Below, in pieces: positions 28,371 through 37,222 of a stretch of 64,000 nucleotides of DNA. The stretch covers positions 32,182 to 96,181 of the forward strand of contig CAZDCF010000003.1 in NCBI GenBank assembly GCA_964503895.1, in the 5' to 3' direction. The translations under genes were made by a program, and so were the position numbers. Position 1 is the first letter of the stretch. Every line of letters starts with the position of its first letter. Below the pieces are notes generated by a model. That model was not told the DNA's origin and searched no databases. It saw only the letters and a program-made list of their open reading frames with translations. The stretch comes from Nitronereus sp964503895. GTDB taxonomy: Bacteria; Nitrospirota; Nitrospiria; Nitrospirales; UBA8639.

Positions 28371-29336
28371 CTAAGACAAAGGCCGAGGGTGAAGGCTTGT
28401 GGATGTGCTATGTGCGGATTCGGGCAAACCCCGCCTACTCGACTGGTCAAACTTCTGCCCATTGATGTCTACTTTCCAATTCCAATATTCACCATTTCCA
28501 GACGAGGAAATCTCAGCCACAATACGATTTCCACGATCAACTGTCACAGGTTTGTCGATGGGAAAGAAAGCCAGTCCCCAATGAGACCCACGATCGCCTG
28601 GCCCATTGGATATCCGCACATCAGGCATCAGTTCCGCATTAAACCAACCAGCCAGACCATGACAACGCCCACGCCGTGAAGTATAGAATGAAACCTTCGT
28701 ATCAATTTCCGTAAGTTTTGTATCCGCAAAAACAACCTCCGCAACACGTGATGGATCCGCTAAAAAAGTTCCTTCATGCAGTTTCAAGGGATGAAAATTG
28801 TTCACTGTCAATTCTCGAATCGGAGAAAAATCAAATCCCTGGCACCCCTGAACCCAAAAATCAACCACGTGCTCATAAAACTTTGGCATCTCAACCGGCA
28901 CCAAGAATAACGCCAAACTATTGGGAATAATTTTTCCACCAGGCTTAAGAAACCGATCGCGCGCATCAGTCAATGACCCTAAAATGCCTTCTTCAAACCC
29001 AAACGTGCCCATGGTCTCTGTGACAATGACATCGACTTTTTCTGGGAGGTCGATACCAAAAGACATATTATTAAAAAAAGTAATTTTATTTTCATACCCA
29101 TTCTTCAAAGCAATAAGTTTCGCCATTTCAATCGCGGCCTCGCTTTCAATAGCATACACATGTTTGGCTCCTGCACGCCGAGCCAAAAAAGAAAGAATCC
29201 CCGCACCACAACCAACGTCTGCAACCACATCCCCAGCCTTAACAACCCGAGAAATCGCCTGACTATAGACCCCAGTCCGCACATCATCGACCAACATAGA
29301 CAGATGATAATTAATGAAATCAGTATATTTTGTCAT
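28371..29336 (-). CDS. Class I SAM methyltransferase resembling protein arginine methyltransferases
   Basis: The 321-residue protein has the start TDFINYHLSMLVDDVRTGVYSQAI and motif I VADVGCGAGILSF, then AKHVYAIE, matching the PRMT-type arrangement. The region equivalent to the double-E loop reads ETMGTFGFEEG. The C-terminal half is a beta-barrel-like region including the SRRGRCHGLAGWF segment. In eukaryotes such enzymes methylate arginine; bacterial members are poorly characterised. The substrate here is unknown. It precedes the cupin gene. Confidence 0.75.
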   Translation of the reverse strand: MTKYTDFINYHLSMLVDDVRTGVYSQAISRVVKAGDVVADVGCGAGILSFLARRAGAKHVYAIESEAAIEMAKLIALKNGYENKITFFNNMSFGIDLPEKVDVIVTETMGTFGFEEGILGSLTDARDRFLKPGGKIIPNSLALFLVPVEMPKFYEHVVDFWVQGCQGFDFSPIRELTVNNFHPLKLHEGTFLADPSRVAEVVFADTKLTEIDTKVSFYTSRRGRCHGLAGWFNAELMPDVRISNGPGDRGSHWGLAFFPIDKPVTVDRGNRIVAEISSSGNGEYWNWKVDINGQKFDQSSRRGLPESAHSTSTSLHPRPLS

Positions 29337-29407
29337 GAGCCTCTAACCTTACACCTGAAACGTTTTTGGACTCGCGCAGGAGGATAAGACTACATTCTAG
29401 TTTAACG

Positions 29408-29426
29408 CAAAGGCAAGGTGCCTTTG
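29408..29426. other. Short perfect hairpin
   Basis: CAAAGGC and GCCTTTG are 7-bp arms with a 5-nt loop between the methyltransferase and the reductase gene. No T-tract follows on either strand, so it is probably not an intrinsic terminator. Confidence 0.35.
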
Positions 29427-29544
29427 TACAAACAGAACAGAAAAACTGGAAGAGGAAAAATCAATGCCTCGAACCCCTACCCAAACATTATAAACTCATG
29501 ACTTCCTAAAAAACCTTATGTACTACGCTAAAGTACCTATACAA

Positions 29545-30378
29545 CTAACTATCCAGGACACTATCTAAAGGCTTGAACAAGGCACCTTTATAAACAGACC
29601 TTAGCTCGACTCTACCAAGGTGTGGATATAACTGTTGACGACAGGTTTCGATTTTAAAAGTAGCAGGAATTTGAAATTTGTGAATTAAATAGTTGGCTAA
29701 ATCAACACGTGATACAGCACGGGTTGCAGGAACATGACTAATCCCCATCTCTCCGCTTTGAGCAAGTTGCATAATCCGAATAGCTAAGTCGTGTTGCCAG
29801 ACGACCGAACGATGTTCATCCTGGATAATGGTGATAGGCAGCTTTTGTTGCGAACGATACCGCAACCAGTCCAAATGTCCAGTACGACCATCGGGCGACC
29901 TCCCAATTCCAAGACCAGCACGAACAACCAAGGATCCTGGTCGCTTCAACACCAAGTATTCAGCATCAACTCTAGTTTTTCCATAGATACTAATGGGACA
30001 AGGACAAGATTCTTCGGTGTAGACCCCATCGCCACCAAAAACGTGATCCGAGGACACATAGACCAGGCGTGTAGACTCAGGTAGAGACTTAATTACACGA
30101 TCGAGTTGGTGGACATTCATCTCATAGGCCCAATTCGGATCAGCCTCACACTTGGGAACATCACAAATTGCATGGCAATATAACAGAGTTTTCGACTGTG
30201 TTTGCTGAAATACCTTCGTAATCCAAGTAGCATCGCACAGTTGAAGCGCGGGCCAGTGGCGAACCGATTTGGCCGTATTACCTGGGGAGCCAAACGGCAA
30301 CACTGTTTTAGGAAATATAGTCGCCAGGCGAAAACCTAATAGCGATGTTGCCCCAAATAAGAGAATTGAAGAAGCCAT
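29545..30378 (-). CDS. RmlD-like NAD(P)-dependent sugar-nucleotide reductase
   Basis: The 277-residue short-chain dehydrogenase has an N-terminal Rossmann motif (LLFGATSLLGFRLA), a CDVPKCEADPNWAYEMNV segment, VYVSSDHVFGG and the active-site YGKTR. In the family the last is Y-x3-K (YGKTK or YGRTK). Here the lysine position is Arg, which would be unusual for a catalytic enzyme. Relatives are dTDP-4-dehydrorhamnose reductase RmlD and the MAT2B regulatory subunit. No other rhamnose genes lie nearby, so the role is unclear. Confidence 0.75.
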   Translation of the reverse strand: MASSILLFGATSLLGFRLATIFPKTVLPFGSPGNTAKSVRHWPALQLCDATWITKVFQQTQSKTLLYCHAICDVPKCEADPNWAYEMNVHQLDRVIKSLPESTRLVYVSSDHVFGGDGVYTEESCPCPISIYGKTRVDAEYLVLKRPGSLVVRAGLGIGRSPDGRTGHLDWLRYRSQQKLPITIIQDEHRSVVWQHDLAIRIMQLAQSGEMGISHVPATRAVSRVDLANYLIHKFQIPATFKIETCRQQLYPHLGRVELRSVYKGALFKPLDSVLDS

Positions 30379-30463
30379 CAGATGCCTAAATATATAAATT
30401 AGAACCAGCTTTGCTTATCCAATCATCCAACCGTATAGATCTAATTGATGTAGCATCGGCTAA

Positions 30464-30539
30464 CTTGACATTTGCGGAAGGTGAGCGCGGCCTTGCTTGA
30501 CACATATTTTACCCTAATCCCTTGGGCAAAAATGTCAAG
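30464..30539. promoter_or_regulatory. Long inverted repeat with three TTGACA boxes
   Basis: CTTGACATTT at 30464-30473 is the exact reverse complement of AAATGTCAAG at 30530-30539. Between them is a further CTTGACA at 30496-30502. The element is in the divergent region between the RmlD-like gene and the AmpG-like gene. It may be a repressor or activator site; no good -10 box was found at 17 bp from any of the TTGACA boxes. Confidence 0.35.
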
Positions 30540-30663
30540 GGCTTTGAATTATCTGGGACAACTGCTTCATAACGATTCACAAGTCAATCTTTTATTCTAA
30601 ATATTTTCGCCTGGCCACAGTAAACACTCTCAGCTATGCTATACAATATGGGAAACTCATACT

Positions 30664-32211
30664 ATGAATAAAATTCCTACACAAACTTGGCACCAGGCTT
30701 TTCAGGCTTTTCTCCACCCACGCGTTATTAGCATGCTATTTCTCGGCTTCTCTGCCGGCATTCCACTTCTATTAATATTTTCATCATTATCTCTGCGATT
30801 ACGGGAGGCGGGAGTGGAACGTGCAGCAGTCACATTTTTTAGTTGGGCGGCATTAGGCTATTCCTTTAAATTTGTGTGGGCCCCACTCATCGACAAGCTT
30901 CGGCTTCCAATCCTAACCCAAAGATTGGGGCGACGACGTGGATGGATTTTACTAGCTCAATTTTTAATCATGGCTGCCATTACGGGTATGGCTCTCGTTG
31001 ATCCTACCAGTGGACCGAATAGCCTTACCTTAATGGCACTCGCTGCCGTTGCATTAGGATTTTCTTCCGCCACACAAGATATCGTCATTGATGCGTACAG
31101 AATCGAATCCGCAGGGCCTTCAATGCAAGCCATGATGTCCTCAGGCTATATCGCAGGCTATCGCATTGGCATGCTGCTCGCAGGAGCTGGAACCCTGTTT
31201 CTCGCTAGCAGTTTTGGTGCCACAAAAGGAGCCTATAACCAGCAGGCCTGGCAATGGGCCTACTTGATCATGGCCATGGCCATGATGATTGGAGTGTTCA
31301 CCACATTAAATATTTCAGAACCAGCCAATAATAGAATCAGCATAATATCCCATTCTACCAAAGACTACTCAAAATTTTTATTCATGTTCATCTTCGCCGT
31401 TATCGGTTTTATTCTGACATTTTACTTTTCAGCTGAACTCGCGACGGATATTAAAGGAACACTTACCGATACACTTGGCGTCAAACAGATTTCAGGATTT
31501 CTTGTAGAAGCAGCACGATTATGCGCAGGAGTGGTAGTAGCATGGATGATTGCTACACTCATCATTCGCAATAGCACCATGGGGCAACAAATTATGGAGG
31601 AAACCTATATTGGTCCTGTGAAGGACTTCTTTGGACGCTACGGATTTAATTCGGCCCTATTATTATTGGCTCTGGTTGGAGTGTATAGAATTTCCGATAT
31701 CGTACTGGGAGCAATCTCGAATGTCTTTTACCAAGATTTAGGCTTTACGAAGAACGAGATTGCCGCTGTGGTACAAACATTTGGCCTGTTCATGACCATT
31801 GGAGGTGGATTTTTAGGAGGGATGCTTTCAGTACGTTATGGTGTAATTCGCATTCTATTTATTGGCGCCCTACTCTCTGCCGCTACAAACCTTTTATTCA
31901 TGGCACTAGCTTCCATGGGCCGGGACCTCACCATGCTTTATTTGGTCATCTCAATTGATAACCTTTCAGCGGGCCTCGCCAGTGCTGCCTTTGTCGCCTT
32001 TCTCTCAAGCCTCACGAACATCCAATTCACCGCCACGCAATACGCTATTTTTAGCTCACTCATGACACTGCTTCCAAAACTCCTGGGCGGCTACTCCGGC
32101 AGCATCGTCGACAACATTGGTTATTCGAACTTCTTCATTATGACGGCCCTGCTTGGTATTCCTGTACTCTTACTCGTATGGAAGGCTGGAAATTTTCTTG
32201 AAAGAAGATAA
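30664..32211 (+). CDS. AmpG-family permease (MFS)
   Basis: The 515-residue protein has about fourteen membrane helices. The start, FLHPRVISMLFLGFSAGIPLLLIFSSLSLRLREAGVE, and the loop LGRRRGWILLAQ are characteristic of AmpG muropeptide permeases, as is DIVIDAYRIE. AmpG imports GlcNAc-anhydroMurNAc peptides for wall recycling. I see no amp or recycling genes beside it, so the substrate is assigned by family only. A 7-bp hairpin lies directly after the stop. Confidence 0.82.
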   Translation: MNKIPTQTWHQAFQAFLHPRVISMLFLGFSAGIPLLLIFSSLSLRLREAGVERAAVTFFSWAALGYSFKFVWAPLIDKLRLPILTQRLGRRRGWILLAQFLIMAAITGMALVDPTSGPNSLTLMALAAVALGFSSATQDIVIDAYRIESAGPSMQAMMSSGYIAGYRIGMLLAGAGTLFLASSFGATKGAYNQQAWQWAYLIMAMAMMIGVFTTLNISEPANNRISIISHSTKDYSKFLFMFIFAVIGFILTFYFSAELATDIKGTLTDTLGVKQISGFLVEAARLCAGVVVAWMIATLIIRNSTMGQQIMEETYIGPVKDFFGRYGFNSALLLLALVGVYRISDIVLGAISNVFYQDLGFTKNEIAAVVQTFGLFMTIGGGFLGGMLSVRYGVIRILFIGALLSAATNLLFMALASMGRDLTMLYLVISIDNLSAGLASAAFVAFLSSLTNIQFTATQYAIFSSLMTLLPKLLGGYSGSIVDNIGYSNFFIMTALLGIPVLLLVWKAGNFLERR

Positions 32212-32232
32212 ATAAGCCTTATCAGGGCTTAT
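32212..32232. terminator. Hairpin after the AmpG-like gene
   Basis: ATAAGCC and GGCTTAT form 7-bp arms with a 7-nt loop, starting one base after the stop codon. There is no T-tract, so this may be an RNA 3'-end stabiliser or a weak terminator. The 230 nt that follow hold nothing I can name. Confidence 0.3.
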
Positions 32233-32465
32233 GAGACGAACGTGGCTATGCTCTATTCAGACTACCTCACAATAAAGCCTAAAAAGTATCCCCCAGGCAA
32301 AGGACTTGTCCACACGATGGCGCTGGACTTATTCGAACCCCTTGCAGTTGAGATTTAACTCCCAATCTTGATGGTAATAACGGATAAAGAGGTCTTTTGA
32401 AAAATTGTTAAAATCGGAGAACCAGCTATCCCTTTCTTATGCTTGTCTTAGCAACCTGTATCTCC

Positions 32466-33266
32466 TTATGTTTCTTCTTGAACAGGATTGGAAAGTTCGC
32501 CAATACCCTCAATGCGAATAGTCACAGTATCCCCCGCCTTGAGAAAAATAGGCGGGTTTCGCGTAAAACCAACTCCTTGCGGGGTGCCAGTAAGAATAAC
32601 GGTTCCTGGAAGGAGGGTCATACCTTCGCTTAAAAAGCTGATCAAAGCTGGCACATCAAAAATCATGTCCGAGGTTGTCCCATCCTGCATGGTTTGGCCA
32701 TTGATGACAGTTTGGATTTTAAGATTATTCGGATTAGGAATATCGTCTGGAGTTACTAAATATGGCCCAAGCGGACAAAACGTATCGAATGATTTTCCTC
32801 GACACCACTGCCTACCACCACCCTCTTTTTGCCATCGTCGAGCACTCACATCATTGGCACAGGTATAACCTAATACATAATCTAATGCTGCGTCCCGTGA
32901 CACATTTTTCGCAGCCCTTCCAATTACAACCGCTAACTCGCATTCATAGTCTACCTGCCCAGGTGCCACCTTTGGAATCACAATCGGATCACCCGGATTG
33001 TTGAGAGCATTGACAGCCTTGATAAACAACACGGGATACTCAGGAATCTTCGCCCCTGTTTCTTCTGCATGTTGCCGATAATTGAGGCCAATACAAAGAA
33101 TTGTTTTGGGTTCTACGGGTGCCAGCAATCTGTGAACGGGAACCATTTCATCAGTAACCATATAATCGCCAAAGATATTTCCCGAGATGACCCCTACCAA
33201 ATAATCATTTACTTGCTCTCCGTAGTAAATATGACCACTGGCATCTTGAAAACGAATAAGTTTCAT
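32466..33266 (-). CDS. Fumarylacetoacetate hydrolase-family protein
   Basis: The 266-residue protein has the FAH fold. The N-terminal subdomain is followed by KTILCIGLNYRQHAEETG, the metal ligands in VDYECELAVVIG, and the C-terminal GTVILTGTPQGVGF. Homologues act as acylpyruvases, oxaloacetate decarboxylases or in aromatic catabolism. The precise substrate cannot be assigned. Deformylase lies 13 nt upstream of its start on the same strand, indicating co-transcription. Confidence 0.88.
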   Translation of the reverse strand: MKLIRFQDASGHIYYGEQVNDYLVGVISGNIFGDYMVTDEMVPVHRLLAPVEPKTILCIGLNYRQHAEETGAKIPEYPVLFIKAVNALNNPGDPIVIPKVAPGQVDYECELAVVIGRAAKNVSRDAALDYVLGYTCANDVSARRWQKEGGGRQWCRGKSFDTFCPLGPYLVTPDDIPNPNNLKIQTVINGQTMQDGTTSDMIFDVPALISFLSEGMTLLPGTVILTGTPQGVGFTRNPPIFLKAGDTVTIRIEGIGELSNPVQEET

Positions 33267-33279
33267 GAATAACCTTTCG

Positions 33280-33816
33280 TTAGGAGGATTTCCAGTATTG
33301 TTCGTATTCCCGTAAATAGGTCAACGTACTAAGGTCAGAGAGTCGATCCAAAAAAACCTGACCCTGAAGATGATCAACTTCATGTTGAATCACCCGCGCA
33401 TAAAAACCCTGTACATCAAACTCCAATTCTTGCCCGTGCCGATCCAAAGCCTGAACTTTCACTCTTGTCCATCGAGGCACTCGGCCCCGCAAATCAGGCA
33501 CACTGAGACAACCCTCCCAGCCACTCTCAGTCTCCTCAACATGTTCTACAATCTTGGGATTAACCAATACAGTCAGCGGAACAGCCGACTGGTCCGGATA
33601 TCGAGGATTATCTGGTGATACTTCAATCGCAATGACTTGCCTAGAAACCTGCACCTGGGGTGCGGCAATGCCCACACCATACGCAGCACGCATGGTTTCA
33701 ACCAAATCTTGAATAAACTTCTGGAAATCTGGAGACTTTAGTTCATAAGGAGAAACCAATTTTGACCCGTGACGAATTTTTGGATGTCCCAATCTTGCGA
33801 TTTTTAATAAAGCCAT
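33280..33816 (-). CDS. def: Peptide deformylase
   Basis: All three motifs are present in this 178-residue enzyme: GVGIAAPQV, EGCLSVPD with the metal-binding Cys, and QHEVDHLQG with the two His ligands and catalytic Glu. It removes the formyl group from nascent proteins. No fmt gene is adjacent; instead an FAH-family gene follows. It is divergent from trpE across 115 nt. Confidence 0.95.
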   Translation of the reverse strand: MALLKIARLGHPKIRHGSKLVSPYELKSPDFQKFIQDLVETMRAAYGVGIAAPQVQVSRQVIAIEVSPDNPRYPDQSAVPLTVLVNPKIVEHVEETESGWEGCLSVPDLRGRVPRWTRVKVQALDRHGQELEFDVQGFYARVIQHEVDHLQGQVFLDRLSDLSTLTYLREYEQYWKSS

Positions 33817-33931
33817 CCCAAGCTCACTCCCATACGATCTAGCTTACTCATCTGTTGTCCCTAAAACTATTTACCAGGCATCCCTGCAGTTCAATTGACT
33901 TGCTTTTAATCTGCATGCTACCGTTCCAAGC

Positions 33932-35428
33932 ATGAAAAAGCCTTTTTATTCAGTGAGTTTTGACAAATTCTGCCAATTTGCCGAGCAAGGAAATTTGGTC
34001 CCAGTTTATCGGGAAATTTTGGCAGATTTGGAAACTCCTGTCAGTGCCTTTTCAAAGATTAACTCCGGCGATACGGCCTTTCTCTTTGAGAGTATCGAGG
34101 GTGGGGAAAACTGGGCGCGGTATTCCTTTTTAGGCAGCGGAGCCAACCAAGTGATCTGGGAAGAGAAGGGTAAGGTAAGAATAAGAAAGGGTCGAAAAAC
34201 CGAAACCTTACCTTTAGGCGCTAATCCTTTAAAGCATATTCAGGAAATGCTAGCGCCATTCAAACCTGTTCATGTCCCTGGATTGCCTCGTTTTGTCGGA
34301 GGAGCTGTTGGGTATCTGGGCTATGACATTGTTCGGCACTTCGAACCTATTCCCCCCTATCCCAAGGATTCAGCGAATTTGCCGTTGCTGGCCTTTTTCT
34401 TGGCAGAGACCTTACTGATTTTCGATAACGTTGCGCATACTGTTAAGGTGGTAGCCAATGGACACATTACTTCACTGGCAAAATCAAACCTGAAGAAGAC
34501 CTATTCCGAAGCCACCGCCCGTATAGAAAAAATTATCGGCAAACTCAAAAAGCCACTCCCGCGCAGAGCCATTGTTCAACGCTCTCGACCGCCTCGCTTC
34601 ACTTCTAATATGACACAGTCACAGTTTGAAAAAATGGTCAGGCGCACAAAGAAATATATCCAAGCCGGGGATATTGTACAAGCCGTAGTATCACAACGGT
34701 GGCAAACAAAAATACACACAACGCCATTCGAAATCTATCGTGCACTTCGAGTGATCAATCCTTCTCCCTACATGTTCTATCTTCGCGTCGCAGGAGTTGA
34801 ATTGGTTGGATCTTCTCCAGAAATTTTAGTTCGGTGTGAAGACGATCAAATTATAGTCAGACCCATTGCCGGCACTCGAAAGCGTGGAGAAACCGTGGCA
34901 CAAGACCAAGCACTAGCCGAGGAATTGCTCGAAGATGAGAAAGAACGTGCAGAGCATGTCATGCTTGTTGATCTTGGGCGCAACGATGTGGGACGTGTGG
35001 CTCAATTCCAAACCGTCACACTAGACCCCTTCATGACAATCGAGCGCTATTCGCATGTCATGCATATTGTGTCTCAAGTAACCGGCACCTTACTATCTGG
35101 GAAAAATACCTACGATGTTATGAAGGCCTGCTTCCCAGCTGGTACAGTCTCAGGTGCGCCTAAAATTCGGGCCATGCAAATTATCGAAGAGCTGGAACCT
35201 ACTCAACGCGGACCCTACGCTGGCGCGGTTGGGTATTTTAGCTTTTCAGGAAACATGGACACATGTATTAACATCCGCACAATTGTGATTAAAGGAGAAC
35301 AAGCTTTCGTGCAAGCAGGAGCTGGAATCGTGGCAGACTCCGACCCAGCCAAGGAATATGAAGAAACCTGCAATAAAGCCCGCGCCATGATGCGGGGAAT
35401 AGAAATGGCTGAGAAGGGATTGACATAA
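33932..35428 (+). CDS. trpE: Anthranilate synthase component I
   Basis: The 498-residue protein has the TrpE N-terminal regulatory region, then the chorismate-binding domain with SPEILVR, PIAGTRKRG, HVMLVDLGRNDVG, FPAGTVSGAPKIRAM and GPYAGAVGYFSF. It makes anthranilate from chorismate with TrpG-supplied ammonia. It heads the trp cluster. The leader is too short for a classical Trp-codon attenuator: TTGACT at 33895-33900 could be a -35 box, but no matching -10 was found. Confidence 0.95.
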   Translation: MKKPFYSVSFDKFCQFAEQGNLVPVYREILADLETPVSAFSKINSGDTAFLFESIEGGENWARYSFLGSGANQVIWEEKGKVRIRKGRKTETLPLGANPLKHIQEMLAPFKPVHVPGLPRFVGGAVGYLGYDIVRHFEPIPPYPKDSANLPLLAFFLAETLLIFDNVAHTVKVVANGHITSLAKSNLKKTYSEATARIEKIIGKLKKPLPRRAIVQRSRPPRFTSNMTQSQFEKMVRRTKKYIQAGDIVQAVVSQRWQTKIHTTPFEIYRALRVINPSPYMFYLRVAGVELVGSSPEILVRCEDDQIIVRPIAGTRKRGETVAQDQALAEELLEDEKERAEHVMLVDLGRNDVGRVAQFQTVTLDPFMTIERYSHVMHIVSQVTGTLLSGKNTYDVMKACFPAGTVSGAPKIRAMQIIEELEPTQRGPYAGAVGYFSFSGNMDTCINIRTIVIKGEQAFVQAGAGIVADSDPAKEYEETCNKARAMMRGIEMAEKGLT

Positions 35429-35432
35429 AACC

Positions 35433-36026
35433 GTGTTATTGATGATCGACAACTACGATTCCTTTACTTACAACCTCGTACAATATTTTGGAGAATTAGG
35501 TGCCGATATTGAGGTATACCGAAACGATAAAATCACGATTGAAGAGATTAAGAAGCTCAATCCAGACCGCATTGTGATTTCTCCAGGACCCTGCACCCCC
35601 AAGGAGGCCGGAATCTCGGTTAAAGTCATCCAACATTTTGCTGGAAGATTGCCACTACTTGGTGTTTGCCTAGGCCATCAATCATTGGCGTATGCATTTG
35701 GAGGAGAAATTAATCGCGCGGACCGTTTGATGCACGGCAAAACTTCGATGGTTAATCATGATGGGCAAAACATTTTTCATGGCTTACCGAATCCGTTTGA
35801 AGCTACACGATACCATTCATTGATTGTAAACAAAGAGACCTTACCCAACCATTTTGAAATTTCCGCGATGACCGAGGAAGGGGAAATTATGGGGATTCGC
35901 CATCTACCCACTGGTGCGGAAGGCGTTCAATTTCATCCCGAATCAATACTCACAGAAGCTGGCATGGAACTACTTAGAAACTTTCTTGAAATGAATCACT
36001 TTAACGGCGAACCCATGGCGGCTTAG
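35433..36026 (+). CDS. trpG: Anthranilate synthase component II (glutamine amidotransferase)
   Basis: The 197-residue class I glutaminase starts with GTG, four nt after trpE. It has the family start MLLMIDNYDSFTYN, oxyanion-loop region ISPGPCTP, nucleophile C79 in GVCLGHQ and the His/Glu pair in VQFHPES. In many bacteria the same subunit also serves PabB in folate synthesis; no second copy is in the window. Confidence 0.95.
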   Translation: MLLMIDNYDSFTYNLVQYFGELGADIEVYRNDKITIEEIKKLNPDRIVISPGPCTPKEAGISVKVIQHFAGRLPLLGVCLGHQSLAYAFGGEINRADRLMHGKTSMVNHDGQNIFHGLPNPFEATRYHSLIVNKETLPNHFEISAMTEEGEIMGIRHLPTGAEGVQFHPESILTEAGMELLRNFLEMNHFNGEPMAA

Positions 36027-36046
36027 ACACTAATGCCCTCATTTGC

Positions 36047-36136
36047 AAGGTGGGATATAGGAAGGTAGAGTCTTCAAAATGGCAATATCTGGAATAATTA
36101 TAGAAGCCAAGCCCCTAGAAATTCTCTACCCACCTT
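36047..36136 (+). promoter_or_regulatory. Interleaved inverted repeats between trpG and trpD
   Basis: AAGGTGGG (36047-36054) can pair with CCCACCTT (36129-36136), while GGTAGAG (36064-36070) can pair with CTCTACC (36124-36130). The right arms share two bases, so the stems compete or form one bulged stem. A run of five T follows at 36145-36149. This could be an attenuator or RNA-processing site within the trp operon. Confidence 0.35.
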
Positions 36137-36202
36137 CGCAATTCTTTTTAGAAATTTCGACCCCTGAAAAAGATGTAAAAATTAAAACAGCGATAAAAGC
36201 AC

Positions 36203-37222
36203 GTGATTAAAGAAGCTCTTAAAAAACTCGCCGAGGGGATTAACCTCTCGGAAAAAGAAGCCCAAGGGGTCATGCTGCAAATCATGCAAGGATCGACTTC
36301 CGAATCTCAGATCGCGGCCTATCTTATGGGCCTTCGAATGAAAGGCGAAACTGTGGAGGAAATCACTGGCTCGGTCAAAGCCATGAGAGAAATGGCACTT
36401 CACATTCATGTAGGAGACCCGTTGGTTGTAGACACCTGTGGAACCGGTGGAGATGGCGCAAACACCTTCAACATTTCAACTGCTGCAGCCTTTGTCGTTG
36501 CGGGCGGGGGCATGACCGTAGCCAAACATGGTAATCGCTCCGTATCGTCAAAGTCGGGTAGCGCAGACGTACTATCAGCCTTAGGCATAAACATTGATCT
36601 ATCACCAGCTCGCGTAGAAGCTTGCGTAAATGAAGTCGGAATTGGGTTCCTATTTGCCCCTTTATACCACGGGGCCATGAAGCATTGTGCGAAACCTCGA
36701 GGAGATATGGGCATTCGCACGATGATGAACATTCTTGGCCCACTGTCAAATCCAGCTGGAGCAACAATTCAGGTACTCGGGGTCTATGACCAAGCACTCA
36801 CAGAAAAACTAGCCCAAGTATTAATTCGTCTAGGCACCCAACATTGCTTTGTGCTGCATGGAAAAGATGGACTCGACGAAATAACTTTAACAGACTTTAC
36901 TTATGTCTCCGAAGGTAAAGCTGGTCGAGTTTCTAGCTATCATATCTCTCCTCAAGATTTTGGGTTAGAAAAAATTAGTCCCAAGGAATTAACTGGCGGC
37001 ACACCGCAACAGAATGCTGATATTATCGAAGACCTTCTAAAGGGACGGCGTAATGCCAAACGTGAAATTGTGTTAGCTAACGCAGCTCCGGCTTTTGTTG
37101 CCACAGGCAAAGCCAAAACCCTTAAAGAAGGGTATGAACAGGCAGAAAAAGTTCTTGGTAGCGGAGCAGCTCATGAAAAACTAGAAAAGTTAGCTGCATT
37201 TACCAACGAGAGTTCAAAATGA
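36203..37222 (+). CDS. trpD: Anthranilate phosphoribosyltransferase
   Basis: The 339-residue enzyme begins with GTG. It carries the PRPP-binding motif VDTCGTGGDGANTFNIST, then KHGNRSVSSKSGSADVL and NILGPLSNPA, all conserved in TrpD. It transfers a phosphoribosyl group to anthranilate. The 176-nt gap after trpG is unusually large for this operon and contains the inverted repeats described separately. trpC overlaps its end by 4 nt. Confidence 0.95.
   Translation: MIKEALKKLAEGINLSEKEAQGVMLQIMQGSTSESQIAAYLMGLRMKGETVEEITGSVKAMREMALHIHVGDPLVVDTCGTGGDGANTFNISTAAAFVVAGGGMTVAKHGNRSVSSKSGSADVLSALGINIDLSPARVEACVNEVGIGFLFAPLYHGAMKHCAKPRGDMGIRTMMNILGPLSNPAGATIQVLGVYDQALTEKLAQVLIRLGTQHCFVLHGKDGLDEITLTDFTYVSEGKAGRVSSYHISPQDFGLEKISPKELTGGTPQQNADIIEDLLKGRRNAKREIVLANAAPAFVATGKAKTLKEGYEQAEKVLGSGAAHEKLEKLAAFTNESSK

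Noticed and set aside
32280..32360. Possible tRNA on the minus strand because of a GGGGTTCGAAT-like T-loop
   Set aside because: The sequence after the loop does not pair with the 5' side of the stem and no anticodon arm or acceptor stem can be drawn.
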